Source: Stenotrophomonas sp. (GTDB taxonomy: Bacteria; Pseudomonadota; Gammaproteobacteria; Xanthomonadales; Xanthomonadaceae). Taken from it: DNA of 15,207 bases. The stretch covers positions 1 to 15,207 of the forward strand of contig QFOV01000054.1 in NCBI GenBank assembly GCA_003248565.1, in the 5' to 3' direction. Shown here piece after piece: positions 1 to 6,669 of this stretch (within the stretch, counting starts at the first letter, position 1; each line of letters starts with the position of its first letter). The notes under the pieces are model-generated. The model saw only the letters and a list, made by a program, of their open reading frames with translations. It made no database searches and was not told where the DNA came from. The position numbers were made by a program, and so were the translations under genes.

Positions 1-214
1 TGCCAACCAGACGCTCGCACAGATCGACCTGTGGGCGAACAAGGACAGCTACGAGAACAAGGTGTACCTGCTGCCGAAGAAGCTGGACGAAGAAGTTGCG
101 CGTCTGCACCTGGAGAAGATCGGCGTGAAGCTGACCACCCTGAGCCAGGAACAGGCCGACTACATCGGCGTGCCGGTCGACGGCCCGTTCAAGCCGGACC
201 ACTACCGCTACTGA
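1..214 (+). CDS. ahcY: S-adenosylhomocysteinase, C-terminal fragment (5' end outside window)
   Basis: The last 70 codons of adenosylhomocysteinase, read from base 2 to the TGA at 212-214. The enzyme cleaves S-adenosylhomocysteine to adenosine and homocysteine in the cytoplasm, relieving product inhibition of methyltransferases. The fragment begins ANQTLAQIDLWAN and contains LLPKKLDEEVARLHLEKIG, then ADYIGVPVDGPFKPDHYRY. The C-terminal KPDHYRY is the family signature; its Lys and Tyr reach into the NAD site of the neighbouring subunit (family knowledge). The upstream part and its control region are outside the window. A repeat-rich spacer and terminator follow, so it is probably not cotranscribed with the next gene. 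Identification is very secure. Confidence 0.97.
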   Translation, partial: ANQTLAQIDLWANKDSYENKVYLLPKKLDEEVARLHLEKIGVKLTTLSQEQADYIGVPVDGPFKPDHYRY

Positions 215-301
215 TCGGCAAGGCCATTGCCTTTGCTTCAGCCCCTCTCCCGCCCGCGGGAGAGGGGTTGGGGTGAGGGCAGCTTCAGCCGGTAAAGCTC
301 C

Positions 302-324
302 TGCCGAGCATGGCTCGGCACTAC
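302..324 (-). repeat. SMAG-type REP palindrome, copy 1
   Basis: Eight-base perfect arms TGCCGAGC (302-309) and GCTCGGCA (313-320) around ATG, followed by CTAC (321-324), which is GTAG on the minus strand. A GTAG end on a short stem-loop is the hallmark of SMAG elements of Stenotrophomonas maltophilia. Confidence 0.85.
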
Positions 325-392
325 AGTTTGAGCTCCTCTCCCGTTCACGGGAGAGGGGTTGGGGTGAGGGCAGCTTTGGCTGGTAAAGCCCC

Positions 393-415
393 TGCCGAGC
401 ATGGCTCGGCACTAC
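393..415 (-). repeat. SMAG-type REP palindrome, copy 2
   Basis: Identical to the copy 91 bases upstream: arms 393-400 and 404-411 around ATG, CTAC at 412-415. It lies in the second unit of the tandem duplication. Confidence 0.85.
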
Positions 416-469
416 AGTCTTCCCGCGCACGCTGGAAGGGCTGGAGTGAGGGCAGGCTTTGCAAGGAAC

Positions 470-496
470 GGGCGCCGCAAGGCGCCCTTTCTGTTT
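470..496 (+). terminator. Rho-independent terminator, probably of ahcY
   Basis: Stem GGGCGCC (470-476) and GGCGCCC (481-487) closed by a GCAA tetraloop (a stable GNRA loop), then TTTCTGTTT (488-496). It is the only hairpin with a T tract between ahcY and the next gene, so ahcY transcripts that pass the REP elements should end here. Confidence 0.75.
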
Positions 497-502
497 GCGG
501 CA

Positions 503-522
503 CAATCGTACCTACACGATTG
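503..522. promoter_or_regulatory. Dyad just upstream of the aminoglycoside nucleotidyltransferase start
   Basis: Perfect 7-base inverted repeat CAATCGT (503-509) and ACGATTG (516-522) with a 6-base spacer, ending 12 bases before the ATG at 535. It lies directly after the ahcY terminator, where the promoter of the next gene should be. It could be a repressor operator or a 5' UTR hairpin. No clear -35/-10 pair or Shine-Dalgarno was found nearby. Confidence 0.35.
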
Positions 523-534
523 CCTGCCGCCGCC

Positions 535-1335
535 ATGACTGCGCCAGTCCCCGAAACCATCACTACACAGCTCACCCTCGCCTGCGAGGTGATCCAGCGG
601 CAACTGGCAGCCAACCTGCTCGCCATTTACCTGTACGGCTCCGCGCTCAACGGTGGCTTGAAGCCATGCAGCGACATCGACCTGCTGGTGATCGTGGCCC
701 AGCATCCCGACACTGCCATCCTGCGACAACTGCAACGCGACCTGCTGGCGATCTCGGTGCCGCCCGGTCAGCATCCAACACTGCGCGCGTTGGAAGCGAC
801 AGTGATCGCACAAGCCGAAGTGACGCCTTGGCGCCATCCAGCACGCCGTGAACTGCAGTTCGGCGAATGGCTGCGGCAGGACATCCTTGCCGGCATCCTG
901 GAACCGCCCATGCAGGATCCCGATCTCGCCATCCTCCTGACCAAGGCCCGTCAGCACAGCATCGCCCTGCATGGCCCCGCCCTCGCCGAACTGCTGCCGC
1001 CAGTGCCAGGACAGGACTTCAAGCAGGCACTGGCTGACACCCTGGTGCTATGGAACACCGCGGACGACTGGCATGGCAAGGAAGCCAACATCGTTCTCAC
1101 ATTGGCGCGCCTCTGGTACAGCGCCCAGACCGGAAACATCGCGCCGAAGGATGTCGCCGCGGAGTGGCTGCTGCAGCATCTGCCAGAGCAGCATCACGCC
1201 GTTGTCAGGCAGGCATGGCAGGCGTATCTCGCGCCGACCGGCAGTACCCCCCGTTGGCCTGCCGCACCACTGGCCGCATTCATTCATGCAGCCAAGGCAC
1301 GCATCACGGAGATCCTGCAGGCGGGCAACCGCTGA
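535..1335 (+). CDS. AadA-like aminoglycoside nucleotidyltransferase, ANT(3'')/ANT(9) type
   Basis: A 266-residue cytoplasmic enzyme of the usual AadA length (about 260). AadA enzymes transfer AMP from ATP to streptomycin and/or spectinomycin. The nucleotidyltransferase motif YGSALNGGLKPCSDIDLLV gives G35, S36, D47 and D49. E88 aligns with the catalytic base E87 of Salmonella AadA, and R193 and K206 with its R192 and K205. RELQFGEW, DPDLAILLTKAR, VLTLARLWYSAQTGNIAPKDVAAEWLL and the C-terminal helical domain all match. Trp112 is kept (W113), but the position of Asp182, needed for streptomycin, is Lys183. The frame is open upstream through the SMAG repeats, but the ATG at 535 gives the family N terminus. 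No good Shine-Dalgarno is visible. It may be the first gene of a cluster with the DUF4287 and GyrI-like genes. It has no integron or transposon features and looks chromosomal. Confidence 0.9.
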   Translation: MTAPVPETITTQLTLACEVIQRQLAANLLAIYLYGSALNGGLKPCSDIDLLVIVAQHPDTAILRQLQRDLLAISVPPGQHPTLRALEATVIAQAEVTPWRHPARRELQFGEWLRQDILAGILEPPMQDPDLAILLTKARQHSIALHGPALAELLPPVPGQDFKQALADTLVLWNTADDWHGKEANIVLTLARLWYSAQTGNIAPKDVAAEWLLQHLPEQHHAVVRQAWQAYLAPTGSTPRWPAAPLAAFIHAAKARITEILQAGNR

Positions 1336-1396
1336 GTCGCCAACAAGCGACCTTTGCCGCATCATTGCCCGGCCTCCCTCCTTCCCGGAAACGCAG

Positions 1397-1612
1397 ATGG
1401 CCAGCAGCGAAAAAGTCCAAGGCCCGGCATCGTATTTCCCGTCCATCGAGAAGACGTACGGCAAGCCGGTAAAGCACTGGCTGCAGCTGCTGGACACGGT
1501 CAAGGACAGGAAACACATGGAGCAGGTGGCCTTCCTCAAGGAACAGCACAACATCGGCCACGGTCATGCCAACGCGCTGGTCGCTTACCAGCGGGCACAG
1601 AGCGGGAGCTGA
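1397..1612 (+). CDS. Small DUF4287 domain protein
   Basis: 71 residues starting MASSEKVQGPASYFPSIEKT. The core YFPSIEKTYGKPVKHWLQLL, then KHMEQVAFLKEQHNIGHGHANALVAYQ, is the DUF4287 pattern, especially the GHGHANALV block. It is a small soluble helical protein of unknown biochemical role; family members often sit beside SRPBCC or GyrI-like genes. GGAA at 1387-1390 lies 6 bases before the ATG and supports this start over the longer open frame that begins inside the preceding gene. It follows the nucleotidyltransferase by 61 bases and precedes the GyrI-like gene by 51, with no strong terminator, so the three may be cotranscribed. Confidence 0.85.
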   Translation: MASSEKVQGPASYFPSIEKTYGKPVKHWLQLLDTVKDRKHMEQVAFLKEQHNIGHGHANALVAYQRAQSGS

Positions 1613-1620
1613 CAGCCCAC

Positions 1621-1641
1621 AGCATGCGATACGCGCATGCT
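1621..1641 (+). other. Short hairpin between the DUF4287 and GyrI-like genes
   Basis: Arms AGCATGCG (1621-1628) and CGCATGCT (1634-1641) around ATACG. The hairpin ends 22 bases before the next ATG (1664) and is followed by TCTCCCTG, not a T tract. It could modulate mRNA stability or weakly attenuate; function is not shown. Confidence 0.35.
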
Positions 1642-1663
1642 TCTCCCTGACAAGAATCACGAC

Positions 1664-2119
1664 ATGCAGCCTACCCTCATCGAGCGCCCAGCCTTCACCG
1701 TGATCGGCATGGAAGCGATCTTCCGCGATGGAGAGGATGGCTATGCCGAGCTCTGGCAACACTTCTTGCCACGCGAAAATGAAGTCACCGGAAAGGTCGA
1801 CCACGTCGTCAGCTACGGCGTCTGCGAACCGCGACCTGACGGCACGGTTCGCTACATCACCGGCTTCGAAGTACAGGACGACGCTGCGATCCCGGAAGGC
1901 ATGGTTCGCTTCCAGGTTCCTGCACAACGCTATGCCGTGTTCACCCACACCGGCACCGCCCCGCAGATCAGTGCCAGCTTCCATGCCATCCACGACCACC
2001 TGCTCGCCAAACACGACCTACAGGCAAAAGACGGCATTGACCTGGAACGCTACGACGCGCGTTTTGACGATCCGTTTGATCCAGCCTCGCAGATGGAGCT
2101 GTACATCCCGGTCCTTTGA
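1664..2119 (+). CDS. GyrI-like / AraC effector-binding-domain protein
   Basis: 151 residues from MQPTLIERPAFTVIGMEAIF to QMELYIPVL. The layout is that of stand-alone GyrI-like (SbmC/Rob C-terminal) small-molecule-binding domains. The N-terminal strand carries ERPAFTVIG. The middle has VSYGVCE, then GTVRYITGFEVQD. RFQVPAQRYAVFTHTG is the usual strand-helix stretch. The C-terminal MELYIPV corresponds to the family's closing D/E-x-Y-I-P-V motif. Such proteins bind hydrophobic or cationic ligands, and some sequester or hydrolyse toxic compounds; the ligand cannot be told here. The ATG at 1664 was chosen over an in-frame ATG nine codons upstream because the latter lies in the hairpin and gives a non-family extension. 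It ends at a strong bidirectional terminator. Confidence 0.85.
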   Translation: MQPTLIERPAFTVIGMEAIFRDGEDGYAELWQHFLPRENEVTGKVDHVVSYGVCEPRPDGTVRYITGFEVQDDAAIPEGMVRFQVPAQRYAVFTHTGTAPQISASFHAIHDHLLAKHDLQAKDGIDLERYDARFDDPFDPASQMELYIPVL

Positions 2120-2153
2120 GCGGCAGCATGCAGTTCCAGCTGGCAACCAAACC

Positions 2154-2179
2154 AAACGGGCGCCCTGCGGCGCCCGTTT
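2154..2179. terminator. Bidirectional Rho-independent terminator
   Basis: An 11-base perfect stem, AAACGGGCGCC (2154-2164) and GGCGCCCGTTT (2169-2179), with CTGC loop. A-rich bases at the left and T bases at the right let it work on both strands. It sits between the convergent GyrI-like (+) and SDR (-) genes. Confidence 0.8.
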
Positions 2180-2194
2180 CGCATGCACCCCACA

Positions 2195-2959
2195 TCAGCC
2201 GCGATGAATCGAGATACCCCCATCCACCAGCATCGCCGCGCCGGTCATGAACGAAGACTGGTCCGAAGCGAGGAACATCGCCGCCGCGGCCAATTCGCGC
2301 GGATCGGCAATACGCTTCAATGCATGCAGCTGTGCCACCTGCGCCATCGCTTCTGGCGAACCATTCATTTCATGCGCCATCGGGGTATCGGTGCCGCCAG
2401 GCAACAAGGCATTGACCCGTAGACCCTGCGGTCCGAACTCCGAGGCCAATGCCTGGGTCAGGCCGATGATCCCCGACTTGCTGGCGGCATAGGCCGCAGC
2501 CCCGGCGAAGCCCACCGTATGGCCGACGAAGGTTGAGGTAAATATCAGGCTGCTAGCGCCGCCGCGCAGCATCGCCGGCACCTGGTGCTTGGCAGCCAGG
2601 AACATCGCGGTGAGGTTGGTATCCAGCGTGCGCTGCCAATCGGCCAGCGCCAGCTCCGCTGTCGGTCCCAACGGCCCCATCGTGCCGGCGTTGTTGAAGG
2701 CCACGTCCAGCCGACCGTACTTGTCCAACGCCAACGCGACCAAGGCCTTTGCATAGCCCTCATCGCAGACATCGCCTGCAAGGCACACCGCACTGCCACC
2801 GTTGTTTCCAATCTCCTCCACCAGCCGATCCAACTCGGCGGCACGGCGCGCGCCCAGCACAAGCGCCGCGCCTTCGGCGGCGAACAGCAATGCCGCAGCA
2901 CGGCCAATGCCGGAACTGGCGCCGGTGATGATCACGACCTTACCCTGCAGCTGCTTCAT
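2195..2959 (-). CDS. SDR family NAD(P)-dependent oxidoreductase
   Basis: 254 residues, a classical short-chain dehydrogenase/reductase of about 250 residues. The Rossmann glycine motif TGASSGIG is at 12-19 and NNAG at 89-92. The catalytic tetrad is N115, S142, Y157, K161 (YAASK). R38 and R39 after the second strand suggest NADP(H). The stretch after the active site, RVNALLPGGTDTPM, and the closing LVDGGISI are typical. Substrate is not predictable. The ATG at 2959 has GGAG five bases upstream; a TTG five codons earlier is in frame but unsupported. It is divergent from the VOC gene with a 141-base gap and converges on the GyrI-like gene across a terminator. Confidence 0.93.
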   Translation of the reverse strand: MKQLQGKVVIITGASSGIGRAAALLFAAEGAALVLGARRAAELDRLVEEIGNNGGSAVCLAGDVCDEGYAKALVALALDKYGRLDVAFNNAGTMGPLGPTAELALADWQRTLDTNLTAMFLAAKHQVPAMLRGGASSLIFTSTFVGHTVGFAGAAAYAASKSGIIGLTQALASEFGPQGLRVNALLPGGTDTPMAHEMNGSPEAMAQVAQLHALKRIADPRELAAAAMFLASDQSSFMTGAAMLVDGGISIHRG

Positions 2960-3100
2960 GTAAGCTCCACTCAATCAAGGAACTGCATGCTGCACCCACG
3001 ATGGCAGCGCCGCCCGCCAGAATCGGACGCCAAAGCCCTCGGGCCAGACCCGCAACCGGCATCAATGCACGAGGACGGCCCTCACGCCGCAGGAAATGAG

Positions 3101-3463
3101 ATGAGCGACTTCACCGATGTGCGCTTCACCCTCGCCGTGCAGGACCTGGCCAGGTCCACCGACTACTACGCTTCAGTGCTCGGCCTGCAGATGGACTTCG
3201 CCGCACCCGGCTGGAGCTTCATGTCGCGCGGCAGCTTCCGGGTGATGCTGGGCGAATGCAGCGATGCCGTTCCAGCGCAGGCGCTGGGGGACCACTCATG
3301 GTACGGCTATGTGACAGTCTCCGATGCCGCGGCACTGTTCGGGGAGTACCGGGCAGCCGGGGCCGACTTCACCCAGGCACTTGCCGACAAGCCCTGGGGC
3401 ATGCGTGAATTCGGCGTCCGCACCATCGACGGCCACCGCCTGATGTTTGGCCAGGAGCTGTAA
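3101..3463 (+). CDS. VOC superfamily (glyoxalase/bleomycin-resistance-like) protein
   Basis: 120 residues, one VOC module pair. The N-terminal module is FTLAVQDLARSTDYYASVLGL, a typical strand plus helix, then FMSRGSFRVMLGE. The second module has YGYVTVSDAAALFGEYRAAGADF, and the closing strand is GMREFGVRTIDGHRLMFGQEL. VOC proteins include dioxygenases, glyoxalases and drug-binding resistance proteins; the possible ligands here are the E of MLGE and the H or E near the C terminus, but metal use is uncertain. AGGA at 3091-3094 supports the ATG at 3101 over a longer open frame that overlaps the divergent SDR gene. It is 71 bases upstream of a small unknown gene on the same strand. Confidence 0.88.
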   Translation: MSDFTDVRFTLAVQDLARSTDYYASVLGLQMDFAAPGWSFMSRGSFRVMLGECSDAVPAQALGDHSWYGYVTVSDAAALFGEYRAAGADFTQALADKPWGMREFGVRTIDGHRLMFGQEL

Positions 3464-3534
3464 CGCGACACGCTGGTACGGGCCCGAGGAAGTTCCGTGT
3501 GACAACGCGCAGCATCTGATCAGGAATCACCCGC

Positions 3535-3831
3535 ATGCAGTGGATTGATGATCTTGAAGTGGAAGCCTGGAACAGCGTGATAGAAGAACTGGTCTGGCAC
3601 CTGCGCAACGGCCGCACGCCGACCACCATCACCCGCCAGTTCGAGCCCGAACGTGGCATCGCATTCCGCTTCAGCAGCGCGCCGCCCTGCTTCCTGGCTA
3701 TCGCCGATACCTCGCTGGAGCATCACTGGAAGGATGCCGTCGCCATCATCGGCCGCTTCCCACAGCTCAATGCCACCCGCCTGCATTGCAGTTCCGCTGA
3801 TCCGGCCACGCCACGTCGCAGCCCCGCCTAG
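3535..3831 (+). CDS. Small protein of unknown function
   Basis: 98 residues, not recognised. It starts MQWIDDLEVEAWNSVIEELV, rich in acidic and aromatic residues and probably helical, followed by WHLRNGRTPTTITRQFEPERGIAFRFSSAPPCFLAIADTSLEHHW and a basic, proline-rich tail ending RRSPA. There is no signal peptide or membrane segment. AGGAAT at 3521-3526, about 8 bases before the ATG, and the clean fit between neighbours support it as a real gene. Its TAG stop overlaps the stop of the convergent Tli4-like gene in the four bases CTAG (3828-3831), so there is no room for a terminator between them. Confidence 0.6.
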   Translation: MQWIDDLEVEAWNSVIEELVWHLRNGRTPTTITRQFEPERGIAFRFSSAPPCFLAIADTSLEHHWKDAVAIIGRFPQLNATRLHCSSADPATPRRSPA

Positions 3832-4814
3832 TTCGCCTCCTGGCGCAGACGCAGGCTGCCCAGCAGCTGATCCCACGCCAGCAAGGCCTCTTCATCGGTG
3901 GCGAACGCCTGCGCCGCTTCCGTGCTCAACTGCAGCGCAAGGAAGGGGCGTTGCAAAGACTCCGGCTCGCCTTGAAATTCCCACAGGAAACGGTATCCGC
4001 CGCCATCGCGATTGCTGCTGCGGACCAGCAGTTCTTCGCCCTCCAGACCGTTCACGTTGCGCCTGCCGACACGCAGTGGCCGCGTGTCTGATGGCAGCGC
4101 AGCTGCACGTTGCAACAGCCCAACATCCGCCCTGCCCACCACGCGTGACATCACGCTCAACCGCGCCTCCGCGTGGCCGGGAACCTGCAGCGCGACAGTC
4201 AGCTCCTCGGTGTTGATGCGTGCACCATCGATGAACCCCGAATCGACGCAGAATCCAGGCCCGGCTGGCAATGCAGCCGGATCCCGGTAGTGGATGCGTG
4301 GCCGCAGCGCACGAAGGTTCTCGATTGCAGCAGGACGCCTTGCCGCATCCGTCTGCGCACTGATCAGGAACATCACATGATGGAGGGGATCAAAAACATA
4401 GAGCTCCTGCAACTGCCCCGCAAGACTGCTGTCGCTGAGCCAGGATGTCTGCACCACCGCATCTGCATCCAGATAAGTGCTACCTACCCACATGGCACCA
4501 CCCGCGCGGTGCCGTCCGTCCCGCAGCGCTGCCTCGCGTGTAGCCAACGCCTGCTGGAAATCGGCGCGGGATGCCAACTGCCTTGTGGTGATGCGCTTAC
4601 CCGCATGGATGTAAGCGGATTGCATTGCAGGCACCAACGGCGCGTTGATCAGGAACCGGCCTATACAGTTGATCTGCACAGGAGCTGTTGCCTGTCCAAC
4701 CTGCGCAACGGCATCCGCCGTCTGCGTCGATATCAGCAGCGCGGCGAGCGCAAGACTACAAATGCGGCGCCGGAGGCGCTGTTCTGTCATTGAAGTCACG
4801 GCATTGTGCTCCAT
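3828..4814 (-). CDS. Tli4-family type VI secretion immunity-like protein, exported
   Basis: 328 residues. An N-terminal signal peptide is visible: basic QRLRRR, hydrophobic CSLALAALLIS, and probable cleavage after the ADAVA stretch, giving a periplasmic protein. The mature part resembles Tli4 immunity proteins in two regions. The N-terminal region begins NCIGRFLINAPLVPAM (the C-x-G-R-F/Y-x-x-x-x-P pattern). The C-terminal domain has GPGFCVDSGFIDG, VALQVPGHAEARLSV, NVNGLEGEELLVRSSN, RFLWEFQGEPESLQRPFLAL and a final helix. Tli4 proteins neutralise phospholipase effectors (Tle4 type) in the periplasm. No effector, VgrG or other T6SS gene is in the window, so it is an orphan here. The start at 4814 has AGGA six bases upstream; an ATG eight codons later lacks this. 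The assignment is by motif recall, so moderate. Confidence 0.68.
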   Translation of the reverse strand: MEHNAVTSMTEQRLRRRICSLALAALLISTQTADAVAQVGQATAPVQINCIGRFLINAPLVPAMQSAYIHAGKRITTRQLASRADFQQALATREAALRDGRHRAGGAMWVGSTYLDADAVVQTSWLSDSSLAGQLQELYVFDPLHHVMFLISAQTDAARRPAAIENLRALRPRIHYRDPAALPAGPGFCVDSGFIDGARINTEELTVALQVPGHAEARLSVMSRVVGRADVGLLQRAAALPSDTRPLRVGRRNVNGLEGEELLVRSSNRDGGGYRFLWEFQGEPESLQRPFLALQLSTEAAQAFATDEEALLAWDQLLGSLRLRQEAN

Positions 4815-4878
4815 GCACCGTCCTGTTCGGAATCCAGCAACCCGCAGCGTCATCACCCTGGCTGCAGAGATGAAACCA

Positions 4879-4906
4879 TGCAGGGCATGGAATTCCATGC
4901 CCTGCA
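4879..4906. terminator. 28-bp perfect palindrome downstream of proP
   Basis: Half-site TGCAGGGCATGGAA followed at once by its exact complement, no spacer, with the EcoRI-type GAATTC at its centre. It lies 74 bases beyond the proP stop (minus-strand sense) and 64 bases upstream of the Tli4-like start. On the minus strand it is followed by TGGTTTCAT, a weak T tract, so a proP terminator is the simplest reading. A protein-binding dyad for the Tli4-like promoter is possible. Confidence 0.5.
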
Positions 4907-4980
4907 GATCTTACTCCTGGAGCTTACCGGCATGCGCCCAGGCGGGAATCATCCGCCCCGGCGCACGCCGTTGCTTTGAT

Positions 4981-6510
4981 TCAGGCCAGGTCTGGATGCC
5001 GGTCGACCAGTCCCTGCTTGCGGCGCTCCAACTCCGACAGCTTCGTCTGCAGGTCATTGATCTCACCATCAAGCTCTTCAACGCTGGCTTCGATGTGATC
5101 GTAGGCCTCCTGCAGCAGCTCCCGCGCCTCGCGGCGGCTGCCTGCATTCGGCGTATCGCCACGCATCGGCTTGTTGGCGGTCTCGTGCATGAAGTAGGCG
5201 GTTACCAGGCCAATCAGCGCCACCACCATCAGGTAGTACGCCGGCATCATCAAGTCGCCAGTGGATTCCACCAGCCATGCAGCAAGCGTCGGTGTTACGC
5301 CGGCGATGATCACCGAAATATTGAATGCGCTGGCCAGTGCGCTGTAACGCACGCGCGTCGGGAACATCGCCGGCAGGGTCGCTGCCATCACACCGATCAG
5401 GCAGTTCAACAGCACTGCCAGCAACAACAGGCCGACGAAGATCCAACCGGTGTTTCCGCTGGTGATCAGGTGGAACGCCGGAATCGCTGCAATCAGCAAA
5501 CCAATACTACCTGCGGCGATGAACGGCCGGCGGCCGATGCGGTCACTGGCCATGCCGACAAACGGCTGCACGAACAGCATGCCCACCATCACCACGATGA
5601 TGATCAGCACACCATGGTCTTCGGAGTAATGCAGATTGTGCGACAGGTAGGTAGGCATGTACGTCAGCAACATGTAGTAGGTGACGTTGGTGACCAGCAC
5701 GATACCCACACAGACCAGCAACGACCGCCAGTATTTGGTCACGATTTCCTTGAAGGATATCCGCGGCGCGCTGCCGACGGCGTCCTGGTCTTCCTTCTCC
5801 ATGCGCTCGAGCTGCTCGGTGAACGCCGGCGTTTCCTCCGCTGCGTGACGCAGGTACAGGCCAATCAAGCCCAGCGGCGCGGCGAGGAAGAACGGAATAC
5901 GCCAACCCCACTCCAGGAACTGTGCTTCACCAACGATGCTGCTCAGCAATACCACCACACCGGCACCGGAGACGAAGCCGATGATCGAGCCGAAATCCAG
6001 CCAGCTGCTGAGGAAGCCGCGTCGCCGGTCCGGTGCGAACTCGGCAACGAATACCGCGGCACCGGTGTACTCACCACCGACGGAGAAGCCCTGCGCCAGT
6101 TTGCACAGCAGCAACAGGATCGGCGCGAGTATGCCGATGCTTTCATACGATGGAATCAAGCCGATGCAGAAGGTACTGACCGCCATCAGGATGATGGTTG
6201 CCGACAGCACTTTCTGCCGGCCGAATTTGTCCCCCATGACCCCAAAAAACACGCCGCCCAGCGGACGCACCAGGAACGGCACCGAGAACGTTGCGAGCGC
6301 AGCGATGGTCTGCACGCTGGGCGACGCTTCCGGGAAAAACACCTTGCCCAAGGCATAGGCGACAAAGCCGTACACACCAAAGTCAAACCACTCCATCGCA
6401 TTACCCAACGCGGCGGCGGTGACTGCTTTTTTTACTTTTGCCTTATCGATGACGGTGATGTCTTCGATTTGCAGCGGCTCATTGCGGATAGTGGATTCAC
6501 CTGTAGACAT
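4981..6510 (-). CDS. proP: ProP, proton:osmolyte (glycine betaine/proline) symporter
   Basis: 509 residues against 500 for E. coli ProP, a 12-TM MFS transporter of the inner membrane that imports proline, glycine betaine and ectoine in response to high osmolality. Very similar stretches include GNAMEWFDFGVYGFVAYALG (36-55), the MFS loop motif GDKFGRQK (93-100), QGFSVGGEYTGAAVFVAEF, TNVTYYMLLTYMPTYLSHNL, the repeat motif SDRIGRRP and FNISVIIAGVTPTLAAWLVE. The C terminus HIEASVEELDGEINDLQTKLSELERRKQGL is the heptad coiled coil that tunes the osmolality threshold in E. coli ProP. The ATG at 6510 (MSTGES) has GGAGGA about 11 bases upstream; a start 36 codons earlier would add a non-family tail. 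A terminator-like hairpin precedes it and a palindrome follows it. Identification is strong. Confidence 0.95.
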   Translation of the reverse strand: MSTGESTIRNEPLQIEDITVIDKAKVKKAVTAAALGNAMEWFDFGVYGFVAYALGKVFFPEASPSVQTIAALATFSVPFLVRPLGGVFFGVMGDKFGRQKVLSATIILMAVSTFCIGLIPSYESIGILAPILLLLCKLAQGFSVGGEYTGAAVFVAEFAPDRRRGFLSSWLDFGSIIGFVSGAGVVVLLSSIVGEAQFLEWGWRIPFFLAAPLGLIGLYLRHAAEETPAFTEQLERMEKEDQDAVGSAPRISFKEIVTKYWRSLLVCVGIVLVTNVTYYMLLTYMPTYLSHNLHYSEDHGVLIIIVVMVGMLFVQPFVGMASDRIGRRPFIAAGSIGLLIAAIPAFHLITSGNTGWIFVGLLLLAVLLNCLIGVMAATLPAMFPTRVRYSALASAFNISVIIAGVTPTLAAWLVESTGDLMMPAYYLMVVALIGLVTAYFMHETANKPMRGDTPNAGSRREARELLQEAYDHIEASVEELDGEINDLQTKLSELERRKQGLVDRHPDLA

Positions 6511-6636
6511 GACAGGACCAGTCCTCCCGTTACTGAGTTGATTGCGTGCTTGGCCTTGGCTTGCATGAGTTCGCGCAGGCCGCAATGCGCACGAAGGAAT
6601 GCCCCGCGGCAAGGCCACGGGAACGGTCGGGGACAG

Positions 6637-6658
6637 AAAAAACCGGGATCATCCCGGT
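6637..6658 (-). terminator. Intrinsic terminator 126 bases upstream of proP
   Basis: Read on the minus strand: stem ACCGGGAT and ATCCCGGT with a very small loop (realistically six pairs and a five-base loop), followed by TTTTTT (6642-6637) then CTG. It can end transcripts coming from the DUF2809 gene, or it can be an attenuator inside a proP leader. Confidence 0.7.
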
Positions 6659-6669
6659 AAAGGCGTAGT

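Larger units (their letters stand above)
242..461. repeat. 91-bp tandem duplication of a REP-like hairpin plus SMAG palindrome, with a third degenerate partial copy
   Basis: This fills most of the 320-base gap between ahcY and the next gene. Unit 1 is 242-332 and unit 2 is 333-423, in exact 91-base register. Each unit has a C-rich/G-rich hairpin (arms CCCTCTCCCG-type; 242-252 with 257-267 in unit 1, 335-344 with 347-356 in unit 2). It is followed by TTGGGGTGAGGGCAGCTT, about 20 variable bases, then a GTAG-ended palindrome. A decayed third start lies at 418-461 (TTCCCGCGCACGCTGGAAGGG then GGAGTGAGGGCAGG). The G-rich hairpin element is a type widely dispersed in proteobacterial spacers. No gene is supported here. 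Confidence 0.85.

Noticed and set aside
242..424. A CRISPR-like array because of regularly spaced identical palindromes
   Set aside because: Only two full units exist, the 91-base units are alike along most of their length, and there are no unique spacers or cas genes; this is a tandem REP duplication.
310..534. A 75-codon upstream extension of the AadA-like gene
   Set aside because: The extension runs through two REP-type elements and the terminator hairpin, and the family N terminus is at the ATG at 535.
2585..3100. An N-terminal extension of the VOC protein frame, open back to 2585
   Set aside because: It overlaps the well-supported SDR gene on the other strand, and the ATG at 3101 has a ribosome-binding site and the family N terminus.
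4645..6660. A 671-codon open frame on the plus strand opposite proP
   Set aside because: It is antisense to a clearly recognised transporter, its translation is rich in His, Gln and Arg without domains, and long antisense frames are expected in high-GC genes with this codon use.
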